NCBI RefSeq assembly: GCF_003992115.1
Contig: NZ_RQUX01000015.1
Location: 1-55,689 of the forward strand
Length of the DNA stretch: 55,689 bases
Direction of reading: 5' to 3'
Source: Veillonella ratti
GTDB taxonomy: Bacteria > Bacillota > Negativicutes > Veillonellales > Veillonellaceae
Position 1 is the stretch's first letter; each line of letters opens with the position of its first letter. The notes beneath the pieces were generated by a model that was not told the DNA's origin, made no database searches, and saw nothing but the letters and a program-made list of their open reading frames with translations. Shown piece after piece: positions 8,306 through 16,420 of the stretch. The position numbers and the translations under genes were made by a program.

Positions 8306-9001
8306 ATGGGTAAACAAGAAGAATATCATCTTAATTCTATTGATTCCATTGGCCGTTTGCCATTGAGCGAACAGGTATATGTTACATTAAAACAAGCTAT
8401 TTTGACGGGCGCGTTGAAACCACAGGTGAAGCTGAATGAAGTGAAAATTGCGGAACAGCTTAATGTAAGTGCCACACCGGTTCGCGAAGCGTTTCGTAAA
8501 TTGGCTAAGGACAATTTGGTAGTCATCAAACCTTGGAAAGGTGTAACGGTTAAAGGGTATACACCGGAAGAAATTATCGGCATGTATCAGTGCCGTGAAG
8601 TGATGGAAGGATTGGGTGCTCGTTTATGTGCCGAATTGTGCACGGATGAACAGATTGAAGAATTACAGGCTCTTTGTGATGCCGGTTCTGCTACGACGGA
8701 TGCGGAAGAGCGTGTTCAAATCAACAGTCGTTTGCATACGTTAATCTCTTTCTTCTCACAAAATGAACGGGTTATGGATTATTTGGGCGAGTTCCGTGAA
8801 ATGGTAAATCGTGACATGTACATCAGTACCATGGATCAAGCCCGTACCGACTCTTGTAATCGGGAGCATGATGAAATTATGGCCGCTATTCGAAATCACG
8901 ATGGTGAAGCAGCCGAACAGGCGATGCGTAAACATATTCGCAATGCTTTTGTATTTAAAAAAGCACATGCCGATTTACGAGCCAAGAAATTTGGTTTATA
9001 A
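8306..9001 (+). CDS. GntR family transcriptional regulator (FadR subfamily, FCD domain)
   Basis: Dimeric DNA-binding repressor or activator responding to a small carboxylate. Winged helix at residues 13-75 (LSEQVYVTLKQAILTGALKPQ, then VSATPVREAFRKLAKDNLV) is the GntR HTH, followed by an all-helical FCD effector domain ending near HIRNAFVFKK. The frame opens at 8249, but ATG 8306 is preceded by AGAGGA and gives the usual short FadR-type N-terminus. It is followed by a separate promoter and structured RNA, then the molybdopterin-binding protein gene, which may be its target. Confidence 0.88.
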   Translation: MGKQEEYHLNSIDSIGRLPLSEQVYVTLKQAILTGALKPQVKLNEVKIAEQLNVSATPVREAFRKLAKDNLVVIKPWKGVTVKGYTPEEIIGMYQCREVMEGLGARLCAELCTDEQIEELQALCDAGSATTDAEERVQINSRLHTLISFFSQNERVMDYLGEFREMVNRDMYISTMDQARTDSCNREHDEIMAAIRNHDGEAAEQAMRKHIRNAFVFKKAHADLRAKKFGL

Positions 9002-9118
9002 GACTTTTGATGCCGGAGTTGGGAACTTGATAAAAGCGTTTTGTAAGATGAAGTTTGCACCGGATAGACAAATTTAAAAAATTTGCATGAAAAAAGTGCA
9101 AAATTTGCATAACAACTG

Positions 9119-9147
9119 TTTACTTTTTTCTTACAGTTTGCTATAAT
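9119..9147 (+). promoter_or_regulatory. Sigma-A promoter for the candidate small RNA
   Basis: -35 TTTACT at 9119-9124, 17-bp spacer, perfect -10 TATAAT at 9142-9147. Predicted start near 9154, immediately before the first hairpin. No ORF of useful size follows for 300 bp. Confidence 0.65.
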
Positions 9148-9153
9148 CATTTC

Positions 9154-9240
9154 AGGATGTGACCACAGAGTCATATCTCGGGGCACCCCCCAAAGCCCCT
9201 TAACATTTGAATGTGATTCAAATGTTCTCTCTCTCTTTTT
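9154..9240 (+). ncRNA. Candidate structured small RNA with three consecutive hairpins
   Basis: Downstream of a good promoter there are three adjacent stems: GATGTGAC/GTCATATC (9156-9163 with 9170-9177, six-base loop), GGGGC/GCCCC (9180-9184 with 9195-9199, C-rich loop) and AACATTTGAA/TTCAAATGTT (9202-9211 with 9217-9226), the last followed by a CT-rich and T6 tail typical of a terminator. No coding frame is apparent. I do not recognise it as a known riboswitch or 6S, 4.5S or tmRNA. It may be an independent small RNA of about 87 nt. Confidence 0.55.
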
Positions 9241-9246
9241 TCTCAA

Positions 9247-9282
9247 GCACAAAAGCCTCGGCATATGCCGAGGCTTTTGTGC
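9247..9282. terminator. Perfect 36-bp palindrome, bidirectional terminator
   Basis: GCACAAAAGCCTCGGCAT is followed at once by its exact reverse complement (centre 9264/9265). The A4 and T4 runs lie inside the stem, as in strong bidirectional terminators. It backs up the small-RNA terminator and isolates the next gene at 9456. Confidence 0.7.
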
Positions 9283-9455
9283 GTTTAAAAAGGATTTAAG
9301 CTTAAATACTTAATTAAATGAATGAAAGTGTTTTGGTAGAGGACAATGAGAGTCTGTTTTTAATTAAAATATATAGTTTCGTATAGATTATGTTTTGATG
9401 AGATTCAAGTAGCTTGAGTTTTTGTTGTAACATATGATTTATAGAGGAGGTTTTC

Positions 9456-10445
9456 ATGAAAAAAGTAGCCGTTGAGGAAGCTGTCGGCCAAGTTTTATGT
9501 CATGATATAGCGCGTATAGTCATTGGCGAAGTTAAAGATACACCGTTTCGTCGAGGTCACGTCATTCGTGAAGAAGATATTCCGGCTTTTTTGGAATTAG
9601 GCAAGGAGCACATCTTTGTGCAGGAACCGGGCGATGAAGCGATATTGGCCGATACATTGCACGAAGAAGATGTAGCGGTGGGATTATATTCCTTGTTAGA
9701 TAATGACAGTATTTATGCATCTGATGTCCGTGAAGGTAAAATTGAGGCGTTTGCAGCCTGGGATGGGATGCTCAAAATTGATGTGGCCCGATTGCAGGCG
9801 GTTAACAGTATCGGTGACCTTACAATCGTTACCAAATTCACTAATACGGCGGTTAAGCGCGGTGATAAATTAGCCGGTATGCGTTGCATCCCTTTGTGGC
9901 TTCCTAAAGTGCAACTTGAACAGGCTAAGGCTATTTGGCAAGGTCAACCGCTCCTTACGGTAAAACCTTTTGTGAGAAAACGTATCGGTCTTGTAACGAC
10001 CGGCTCGGAAGTGGCCAGAGGTCGCATTCAAGATGCGTTCCGCCCGATTATTGAAGAACGGACAGAGCCGTTTGGGATGAACATCGTAGCGCATGAGATT
10101 GTTATTGATGATACGGATAAAATTATGGCCGCTATTAAAGCGGTAAAAGACGCAGGGGCGGATATTATTTTCTGCACCGGCGGCATGAGTGTGGATCCAG
10201 ATGATTTGACGCCGGGTGCGATTGCCAAGAGCGCGACTCATGTGGTGACGTATGGCTTGCCGGTTTTACCGGGATCCATGGTATGCATAGCCTATATGAG
10301 TGACGGTACCCCGCTTGTAGGTCTGCCGGGCGGTGTTTTATTCAGTAAACCGACGGCCTTTGATGTCTTTTTGCCACGTTTGGCATCGGATGATCCGATT
10401 ACGAAAGCTGACTGCATTGCTTTGGGTCATGGGGGCTTACAATAA
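9456..10445 (+). CDS. Molybdopterin-binding domain protein (MoeA/MogA-like)
   Basis: A 329-residue protein with a MoCF_biosynth (MogA-type) domain in its C-terminal half: IGLVTTGSEVARGRI, DTDKIMAAIKAVKDAGADIIFCTGGMSVDPDD and GLPGG are the MPT-binding fold motifs, with Thr-Gly-Gly and Asp-Asp active-site-like residues. The N-terminal 150 residues differ from true MoeA. Proteins of this architecture occur next to molybdoenzymes and regulators in Negativicutes and Clostridia and may handle molybdopterin or sense it. No other cofactor gene is in the window. ATG preceded by GAGGAGG. Confidence 0.8.
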   Translation: MKKVAVEEAVGQVLCHDIARIVIGEVKDTPFRRGHVIREEDIPAFLELGKEHIFVQEPGDEAILADTLHEEDVAVGLYSLLDNDSIYASDVREGKIEAFAAWDGMLKIDVARLQAVNSIGDLTIVTKFTNTAVKRGDKLAGMRCIPLWLPKVQLEQAKAIWQGQPLLTVKPFVRKRIGLVTTGSEVARGRIQDAFRPIIEERTEPFGMNIVAHEIVIDDTDKIMAAIKAVKDAGADIIFCTGGMSVDPDDLTPGAIAKSATHVVTYGLPVLPGSMVCIAYMSDGTPLVGLPGGVLFSKPTAFDVFLPRLASDDPITKADCIALGHGGLQ

Positions 10446-10502
10446 GCGTTTTTGAGCGGTACGGCGAATGCATAGTTCTAAGGCAAGGTACGTTACAATA
10501 GT

Positions 10503-10531
10503 TTGACAGCCACCTATTGGTGGCGTACAAT
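10503..10531 (+). promoter_or_regulatory. Consensus promoter with palindromic operator in its spacer
   Basis: -35 TTGACA (10503-10508), 17-bp spacer and -10 TACAAT (10526-10531). The spacer is occupied by the palindrome GCCACC-TATT-GGTGGC (10509-10524). A repressor bound there would block RNA polymerase. It drives the thioesterase-racemase operon. Confidence 0.65.
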
Positions 10532-10574
10532 GAAGGGTGAATTATTTTATAGTAATGAGAGGTGAAATGAGTAT

Positions 10575-10997
10575 ATGTTTACCACATCATTGCAGGTACG
10601 ATTTTATGAAACTGATATGATGGAAGTAGCTCACCATACCAATCACTTGCGATGGTTTGAGTTAGGCCGGGTGGAATTTTTCAGAACCTGTGGCATTTCC
10701 CTGTGGGATATGATGGATAACGGGATTGTGTTCCCGATTACAAAAGTAGCTTGTGAATATAAGGAGCCGGCTCGCTTTGATGATGTGTTGACCGTTGAAG
10801 TGACGCCGACCAAAGTAACACGAGCTCAATGTGTTTTTACGTATCGTATAGTGCGTGAAGCGGATGGTGCATTGATTGCAACCGGTGAGACGCAGAATGT
10901 GTTCACCGATAAGGCGACGGGGAAGGTAATTCGCTTAAGCGATACCTATTATGAGCCAATTAGCCGCACCATAAAGGAGAGAAAGAGTCATGAGTAA
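10575..10997 (+). CDS. Acyl-CoA thioesterase, YbgC/4-hydroxybenzoyl-CoA thioesterase family
   Basis: Hot-dog fold enzyme that hydrolyses acyl-CoA or acyl-ACP thioesters. VRFYETDMMEVAHHTNHLRWFELGR is represented by the YETD-x5-HHTNH motif around residues 10-21, carrying the catalytic Asp; length 140 is normal. Its stop overlaps the racemase start by eight bases, so both are translated from one mRNA under the promoter at 10503. The physiological substrate is unknown. Confidence 0.85.
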   Translation: MFTTSLQVRFYETDMMEVAHHTNHLRWFELGRVEFFRTCGISLWDMMDNGIVFPITKVACEYKEPARFDDVLTVEVTPTKVTRAQCVFTYRIVREADGALIATGETQNVFTDKATGKVIRLSDTYYEPISRTIKERKSHE

Positions 10998-11808
10998 AGC
11001 AGCCGCAGCCGAGGCCTCTAAAAGACCTATCGGAGTTTTTGACTCCGGCGTCGGGGGATTAACCGTATTAGCCGTATTGCGACGAATGTTTCCTCATGAA
11101 GACTTTATTTTTGTTGGCGACAATATGAATAATCCGGTTGGCAATCGGCCTAAGGAAGAAATCAGTCAGATTGCTATGAATATCGGTCATTTTTTAGCCA
11201 AGGTGCCTGTGAAGATGGCGGTGGTTGCGTGCAACACCTTTTCCGTGGTGGCCTTGGATGAATTACAAGCTACCTTTGACTTTCCGGTGGTAGGTATGGC
11301 CAAAGGTGTGCGGACCGCTATTGATACGAGTCAGACTCAGAAGATTGCCGTTATGGCTACCAAGGCTACTATTGATAGTCACAAACATATTGAAGAAGCG
11401 CTTGAGTTACAGCCTGCTGTTGCTGTATGGGAACAGGCTTGCCCTGATTTGGCACATCTCATTGAGCAGGGCCACTTGGATGACCATATTGTTCATTCAT
11501 CGCTGCAACAGTACTTAGATCCGATTATAAAGAGCGGTTCTGATACAGTCGTTTTGGGGTGTACACATTTTCCGTTTTTGATGGATTTGATGCAACACAT
11601 GTCGGGCGGCAATAAGACATTTATCGACCCGGCCTATGAAACAGCTGAAGAAGTGAAAGATATATTGGCGGCGAAGCAACTCTTGAATGCGCAGTCGGCT
11701 AAAGGCAAGCTGGATATTTGTTTTACCAAAGACAAAGAATTGGCTGAGCGTATGACTTCAATATTGATTCCGCCGGAAGATTTCAACGTTCGGATTATTA
11801 CACTATAA
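10990..11808 (+). CDS. murI: Glutamate racemase
   Basis: Makes D-glutamate for peptidoglycan in the cytoplasm. Both catalytic cysteines are present: Cys81 in VVACNTFSVV and Cys191 in VVLGCTHFPFL, with the N-terminal IGVFDSGVGGLTVL signature. The usual D-T/S-A-x-x-P-Y-G substrate loop is changed to DNMNNPVG, so the enzyme is divergent or has a shifted substrate range. Length 272 is normal. Translationally coupled to the upstream thioesterase; a membrane protein follows after 19 bp. Confidence 0.85.
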   Translation: MSKAAAAEASKRPIGVFDSGVGGLTVLAVLRRMFPHEDFIFVGDNMNNPVGNRPKEEISQIAMNIGHFLAKVPVKMAVVACNTFSVVALDELQATFDFPVVGMAKGVRTAIDTSQTQKIAVMATKATIDSHKHIEEALELQPAVAVWEQACPDLAHLIEQGHLDDHIVHSSLQQYLDPIIKSGSDTVVLGCTHFPFLMDLMQHMSGGNKTFIDPAYETAEEVKDILAAKQLLNAQSAKGKLDICFTKDKELAERMTSILIPPEDFNVRIITL

Positions 11809-11827
11809 AACTATAAGGGAGCAGTAT

Positions 11828-12373
11828 ATGGATATGTATTTTTACACATTAGTTAACATAATCGTAACGATTGTTTTCATCGTTGCCGTTCTATTTGTGG
11901 CGTTTCGAATTTTTGCCTGGAAACAGGGGAATGAAGAAATTGTCATGTTACCTAAACGTCGTACACAATTTGAAGTGGAAGACATTAGTTTTAATCAGGT
12001 AACCTTGGTGTCGGATATTCCGTTTGTAAATAAAGGCCGTCAAAACGGTACTATCATGGACTTATATCCACGTCATTTGTTGCCGCAGGAACAGTTTGAT
12101 CAGGTATCCATTACGTCGTGGACGACCGATGCGTCGGAAGAACGTCATGACGGGTATTGGAAATCTGTTATTATCGAACCGCGCAAAGGCGGCACTGTTC
12201 GCTTGCGCCTTATTTTGAATGCAAAAACGGGCAATATTCGCAAAGACTTGGTAGGTTTTCCTGATATGAATATTGATATTGTATACCAGGTTGTCGGTCG
12301 CAGTGATTGGCATATTTCTAAAAATCGTTTAATTTTGACAGCTGAAGAATTACAGCATGCTATGCGGCAGTAG
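11828..12373 (+). CDS. Membrane-anchored protein of unknown function (181 aa)
   Basis: One N-terminal transmembrane helix (VNIIVTIVFIVAVLFVAFRIF, about residues 9-29 with a short lead) and a roughly 150-residue soluble domain rich in beta-prone stretches. No family recognised. It sits between glutamate racemase and a CofE-like ligase with 13-19 bp gaps, so it belongs to the same operon and is possibly an envelope-associated factor. Confidence 0.75.
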   Translation: MDMYFYTLVNIIVTIVFIVAVLFVAFRIFAWKQGNEEIVMLPKRRTQFEVEDISFNQVTLVSDIPFVNKGRQNGTIMDLYPRHLLPQEQFDQVSITSWTTDASEERHDGYWKSVIIEPRKGGTVRLRLILNAKTGNIRKDLVGFPDMNIDIVYQVVGRSDWHISKNRLILTAEELQHAMRQ

Positions 12374-12386
12374 GAGGTAGGTAACC

Positions 12387-13040
12387 ATGGCAAATTTAGA
12401 ATTAGTACCGGTTCATACTCGTATACTGACCCATCGAGATGATATTGTAGAAGCAATTATGCATTATGCCGGCAAAGATATCGGGCCGGAAGATATTGTA
12501 TGTGTGGCGGAATCTGTAGTAGCGATTACGCAGGGACGCATCACCCGTCCGGAAGAGCTTCGTCCTACGTGGCAGGCTCGCTTGTTGTGCCGTTTTGTAC
12601 CGGCTGAGGGCTCTATGAGCTCCGTGTACGGCATGCAGTCCGCAATGGAACTTGACGGTAAATGGAAGGTATTTGGCGCCTTTATTTTGGGGGCCATCGC
12701 TAAAATATTCCGCAAAGACGGCGTTTTTTACCAAATTTCCCGTGCTGCCGCACTTACGGATGACGTTACGGGGACAATGCCGCCGTTCGATAAACACATT
12801 GTGTATGGTCCGAAAGACGCGGATAAAGTGGCGGAACGCATTGTACAACGCACCGGCAGTTACGGTGCCGTGGTAGCTGACGTTAATGACTTGAAACGCG
12901 CTGCCGTCCTCGGTCACAGCCGTGGCATGGATCCTAAACGCATTGCGCGCATTTTGATTGACAATCCGTTTGGTAATGATGATCAGATGACGCCAATCGT
13001 TATTATTAAAAACTTCGCCTCCATTTCGGAGCGAAAATAA
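12387..13040 (+). CDS. Coenzyme F420-0:L-glutamate ligase-like (CofE/FbiB family) protein
   Basis: F420_ligase fold of 217 residues: DIVCVAESVVAITQGR near the N-terminus and HIVYGPKDADK, YGAVVADVNDL and RILIDNPFGNDDQMTP towards the end match the GTP- and glutamate-binding regions of CofE. True CofE adds gamma-linked glutamates to F420-0, but Negativicutes are not known F420 makers and no other F420 gene is here. A gamma-glutamyl or other amino-acid ligase role is more likely. Operon partner of the D-glutamate-forming racemase, which hints at glutamate chemistry. Confidence 0.75.
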   Translation: MANLELVPVHTRILTHRDDIVEAIMHYAGKDIGPEDIVCVAESVVAITQGRITRPEELRPTWQARLLCRFVPAEGSMSSVYGMQSAMELDGKWKVFGAFILGAIAKIFRKDGVFYQISRAAALTDDVTGTMPPFDKHIVYGPKDADKVAERIVQRTGSYGAVVADVNDLKRAAVLGHSRGMDPKRIARILIDNPFGNDDQMTPIVIIKNFASISERK

Positions 13041-13066
13041 AAAGGAGGCCTTAGGGCCTCTTTTTG
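13041..13066 (+). terminator. Terminator of thioesterase-murI-CofE-like operon
   Basis: GAGGCC (13045-13050) pairs with GGCCTC (13055-13060), four-base loop, preceded by A-run and followed by TTTTTGTTT. Confidence 0.85.
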
Positions 13067-13210
13067 TTTGTTAAAAACCTTGTTACACTATATATAGAGA
13101 GTTTGTGGTTAAACTATTCCGAGATTATATATATATATATGATGTATCAATGATATAGTTAACGTATTATTGCTATTAAATAGCGGAGCTCAGGGAAAGG
13201 AGTTGTTCCT

Positions 13211-14980
13211 ATGTTAGTAGGTCTTGACGTAGGCGGTACCTTTACGGATGCCGTAGTCGTAGATGAGGGACGGATTTTAAAAAGTCATAAATGCCGCACC
13301 ACCAAACCAAATTTGATGGAAGGGATTGAAGCCGCTTTGGCCGGTGTAGCGACTGCTATTGAGCCTTCAAAAGTGACACGGGTTACTTTGTCCACGACGA
13401 TTGTAACGAATGCACTCGTCATGAATCAAGTTGATCCGGTTGATTTATATGTGATTCCGGGTCCTGGAATGGATATTCGGCCCATGTTGCCGGTAACACC
13501 AATTGTACTTAGCGGTTATACGGACCATCGCGGTTCATTGGCAGCTCCTTTGAGACAGCGTGAGCTGGACCAAATTCCCGGCGAAAAACAAAATGCACGA
13601 GCCGCTGTATCGGCCAAATTCAGCGTGCGTAATCCAAAATTGGAACAAGCCTTAAAAGAAGAATTATTGGGAGCCGGCTATGAAACGGTATCGGCCGGTG
13701 CCGAATTAAGCGGTTCCTTAAACTTCCCGCGCCGCACCGTGAGTGCTTTTTTTAACAGTGCTGTGCAGGGCACCTTTGAAGACTTCAGTGAAGCCGTTAA
13801 AGCAGCCTTGGCTCGCTATGGCTTGACGGCGCCTATATACATATTAAAAGCCGATGGCGGTTCGTTGCCGTTAGAACGAATGAAGGCAAGCCCCGTTGAA
13901 ACGGCCTTTACGGGACCGGCGGCCAGTGTTTTGGGGATGGCGGCCCTTCGCTCTATGCCTAAAGATATGACGGTTGCCCTCGATATGGGTGGGACCACTA
14001 CCGATATTTCGTTGTGGGAAAACGGTGTGCCTATGATGGCTCGCGGCGGTGCGATGATACGTAATTATCCAAGCGCCGTGCGCTCCTTTGCGGTAAGCTC
14101 CGTAGGCATCGGCGGCGAATCAGCCGTTGCTTTTGATGAAAACGGTAAATTGACCGTAGGTCCTGACAGATTGGGTCCATCCCTCGTATTGGGCGGCACC
14201 GTGCCAACGCTGGGGGACGCCCTCATTGTGCTGGGCAAAGCTAATTATGGCGATACAGATAAGGCTTGGCAGGGGCTGGCTAATTTGTTGAGAAAAGCGC
14301 CTCAGGGTTATGTTGCGGGGACCGGTAACGATGTTGCCGATACAGATAATACGGCTATAGCTGCGGGCGATGCGACTGCAGGTATAACCGCGGGCAATGC
14401 TGCTGCAGGTATAGCTAACGGTGCTGTTATAGCGTTTGCCAAAGACATTGTAGCGGCAGCTGTTACGGTAATTACCGACGGCATAGCGGCTTCGGTGCAG
14501 CGAGAAAATAAACTTCCTATTTATGTGGTGCGCGATATTGTAGAACCGAAGATCTTTAAACCGGAAAAACTGGTGGCCGTAGGCGGTACAGCTGTAACGC
14601 TGGCCCCATTTGTGAGTGAACGCTTAGCCTTGCCGGTTCAGATTCCGCAGAATGCACCGGTAGCCAATGCGGTTGGTGCCGCAGTGGCCCGTGAAACCTT
14701 GATGCTTACGGTACATGTAGATACGGCTAAAGGAGTTTTGGTAGTACCGGAATTGGGCATTCACGAAAAACAAAGATCGGTACAGACCGCGGCGCAAGCC
14801 GAGTCGTTAGCGTTAGACTATTTGCAAAAGGCGGCAGGCGACTTAGGCCTTACGAATGCGCCGTCAGGACATATTATTTTGGTAGAAGACGTGCCGATTA
14901 TTGAAGGTTGGCAGTCTATGCATCGTTTAATTACCGTGAAAGCTCAATTGGAACCGGGGGTGAGTGAATATGTACAATAA
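13211..14980 (+). CDS. Hydantoinase/oxoprolinase A-type ATPase (HyuA)
   Basis: ASKHA-fold subunit of ATP-dependent hydantoinase, oxoprolinase or acetone carboxylase relatives. LVGLDVGGTFTDAVVV at the start and ALDMGGTTTDISLW around residue 257 are the two phosphate-binding motifs, and LSTTIVTNALV is the Hydant_A_N signature. An Ala/Gly/Thr-rich low-complexity insert at about residues 375-405 (repeated TAG/AAGITAGN units) interrupts the domain. No HyuB partner is present; the downstream gene is an HDAC-like hydrolase overlapping by 11 bases. ATG preceded by AAAGGAG. Confidence 0.85.
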   Translation: MLVGLDVGGTFTDAVVVDEGRILKSHKCRTTKPNLMEGIEAALAGVATAIEPSKVTRVTLSTTIVTNALVMNQVDPVDLYVIPGPGMDIRPMLPVTPIVLSGYTDHRGSLAAPLRQRELDQIPGEKQNARAAVSAKFSVRNPKLEQALKEELLGAGYETVSAGAELSGSLNFPRRTVSAFFNSAVQGTFEDFSEAVKAALARYGLTAPIYILKADGGSLPLERMKASPVETAFTGPAASVLGMAALRSMPKDMTVALDMGGTTTDISLWENGVPMMARGGAMIRNYPSAVRSFAVSSVGIGGESAVAFDENGKLTVGPDRLGPSLVLGGTVPTLGDALIVLGKANYGDTDKAWQGLANLLRKAPQGYVAGTGNDVADTDNTAIAAGDATAGITAGNAAAGIANGAVIAFAKDIVAAAVTVITDGIAASVQRENKLPIYVVRDIVEPKIFKPEKLVAVGGTAVTLAPFVSERLALPVQIPQNAPVANAVGAAVARETLMLTVHVDTAKGVLVVPELGIHEKQRSVQTAAQAESLALDYLQKAAGDLGLTNAPSGHIILVEDVPIIEGWQSMHRLITVKAQLEPGVSEYVQ

Positions 14981-16295
14981 GAATACTTTGGGCCTCGTAT
15001 TTTTCCCGGCCTTTGACTGGAAAATTTCGCCGACCCATCCGGAACGGCAAGAACGCTTGCTATATACGCGAGATCAACTATTGGAAGAAGGCCTCTTGGA
15101 ACATCCGGCTATTCGTGAATATAATCCGTTATTAGCTTCTTGGCAGGACATAGAACGGGTCCATGTGGGAGCCCCTTCTTTGAAAAAATGGGTGACTGAA
15201 GCACATCGTGTATCGGTTGGCGGCGCCATTGCCGCGGCGGAAGCAGTTATGCGCGGTGAAGTGACACGGGCCTTTTCACTGGTGCGCCCACCGGGACATC
15301 ACGCTATGAAAATGGTGCACGGCATTCGCGGTTTCTGTACGGTCAATGTGGAAGCCATTATGATTGCTTATTTGCGCCGCCATTACGGCGTGCGCCGCAT
15401 TGCCATCGTGGATACAGATGTTCACCATGGTGATGGGACACAAGATATTTTTTATCATGATCCGGATACTTTATTTATCTCCTTCCATCAAGACGGTCGC
15501 ACCTTATATCCGGGTACCGGTTTTATGTATGAATATGGTGGGCCTCAAGCGGTCGGTGCAACCGTAAATATTCCGCTCCCGCCGGGCACGGGCGATGAAG
15601 GAATGCTCAAAGTACTGCAGAATCTGGTTATGCCTATGCTCAATGATTTTAAACCGGATATTGTCATTAACTCAGCCGGTCAGGACAATCATTTCAGTGA
15701 TCCCCTGGCGAACATGATGGTTACCGCTAAAGGCTATGCGCGGCTTACGGATATTTTAAAAGCCGATATTGCTGTCCTTGAAGGCGGCTATTCAGTGCAA
15801 GAAGCGTTGCCGTATGTAAATACGGGTATTGTGCTTTCCATGGCAGGCCTCGATTACAGCCAGGTAGTGGAACCGGCGTTTGACGAAGATACAAATCGCC
15901 AGCGCCCTGATGTGACGCGCCGTATTGATGATATTATCAGAAAATGGGCCGACCAGTGGCATCGCCGTCACGAAATGCAAGTGGATGCGCTTTTGGGTTT
16001 AGGTGATTTTTGGCAAGATCGCCGTCAGATTTATTATGATGAAACGGGTATTTCGGAATACCGTGATGAAAAAATCCGCCTCTATCCGGATAAGGTGGGG
16101 TATATGAGCATTGACTCTCGCAGCGATGGCGGCCCATTCGGTTCGCAACATGTGTATGCTACGTTCATTCCTTGGCAGGCCGATGACGAATGTCGTAGAG
16201 ATGCTTATGACGCGACCTTGGCAGCTAAAAAAGCCGGTAACGCAGACCGTTATGTGGTAGTGGATCCTATGAAGGATGTACAGGAGGATTTGTAA
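14970..16295 (+). CDS. Histone-deacetylase-family amidohydrolase (class II-like, acetylpolyamine/AcuC type)
   Basis: Zinc hydrolase that removes acyl groups from amines. Visible: charge-relay His pair in RPPGHHAMK (His110-111), zinc ligands Asp150 and His152 in VDTDVHHGDGT and Asp239 in SAGQDNHFSDP, and the transition-state Tyr274 in EGGYS. The 441-residue length includes about 130 extra C-terminal residues beyond the catalytic fold. A GTG opens the frame at 14964, but GGGGGTGA at 14956-14963 places ATG 14970 correctly. Overlap with hyuA indicates coupled translation. Acetylated polyamines are plausible substrates; not proven. Confidence 0.82.
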   Translation: MYNKNTLGLVFFPAFDWKISPTHPERQERLLYTRDQLLEEGLLEHPAIREYNPLLASWQDIERVHVGAPSLKKWVTEAHRVSVGGAIAAAEAVMRGEVTRAFSLVRPPGHHAMKMVHGIRGFCTVNVEAIMIAYLRRHYGVRRIAIVDTDVHHGDGTQDIFYHDPDTLFISFHQDGRTLYPGTGFMYEYGGPQAVGATVNIPLPPGTGDEGMLKVLQNLVMPMLNDFKPDIVINSAGQDNHFSDPLANMMVTAKGYARLTDILKADIAVLEGGYSVQEALPYVNTGIVLSMAGLDYSQVVEPAFDEDTNRQRPDVTRRIDDIIRKWADQWHRRHEMQVDALLGLGDFWQDRRQIYYDETGISEYRDEKIRLYPDKVGYMSIDSRSDGGPFGSQHVYATFIPWQADDECRRDAYDATLAAKKAGNADRYVVVDPMKDVQEDL

Positions 16296-16384
16296 AATAG
16301 TTAATAGTTATGTTTGGATAGTGTATAGGTAAGAAGCCTATAATATGAGAGCCTTAATATATGATATAATAGAAAATGAATACG

Positions 16385-16420
16385 AAATAGGGGTGACCAA
16401 CCCAAATAGGAGTGACAAAC
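16385..16420 (+). repeat. 17-bp direct repeat in rph leader
   Basis: AAATAGGGGTGACCAAC (16385-16401) and AAATAGGAGTGACAAAC (16404-16420) match at 15 of 17 bases. The second copy carries the ribosome site of rph; the first is a decayed duplicate. Confidence 0.55.

Noticed and set aside
9154-9240. Known riboswitch (fluoride, preQ1, Moco, guanidine) or 6S RNA
   Set aside because: None of the conserved cores I know appears, and the next gene is more than 200 bp away behind two terminators.
9870-10241. Antisense ORF in the molybdopterin-binding protein gene
   Set aside because: No ribosome site and opposite to a gene with clear MoCF motifs.
12402-12917. 171-codon antisense ORF in the CofE-like gene
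   Set aside because: Shadow of a gene with clear family motifs; no start signals and no recognisable product.
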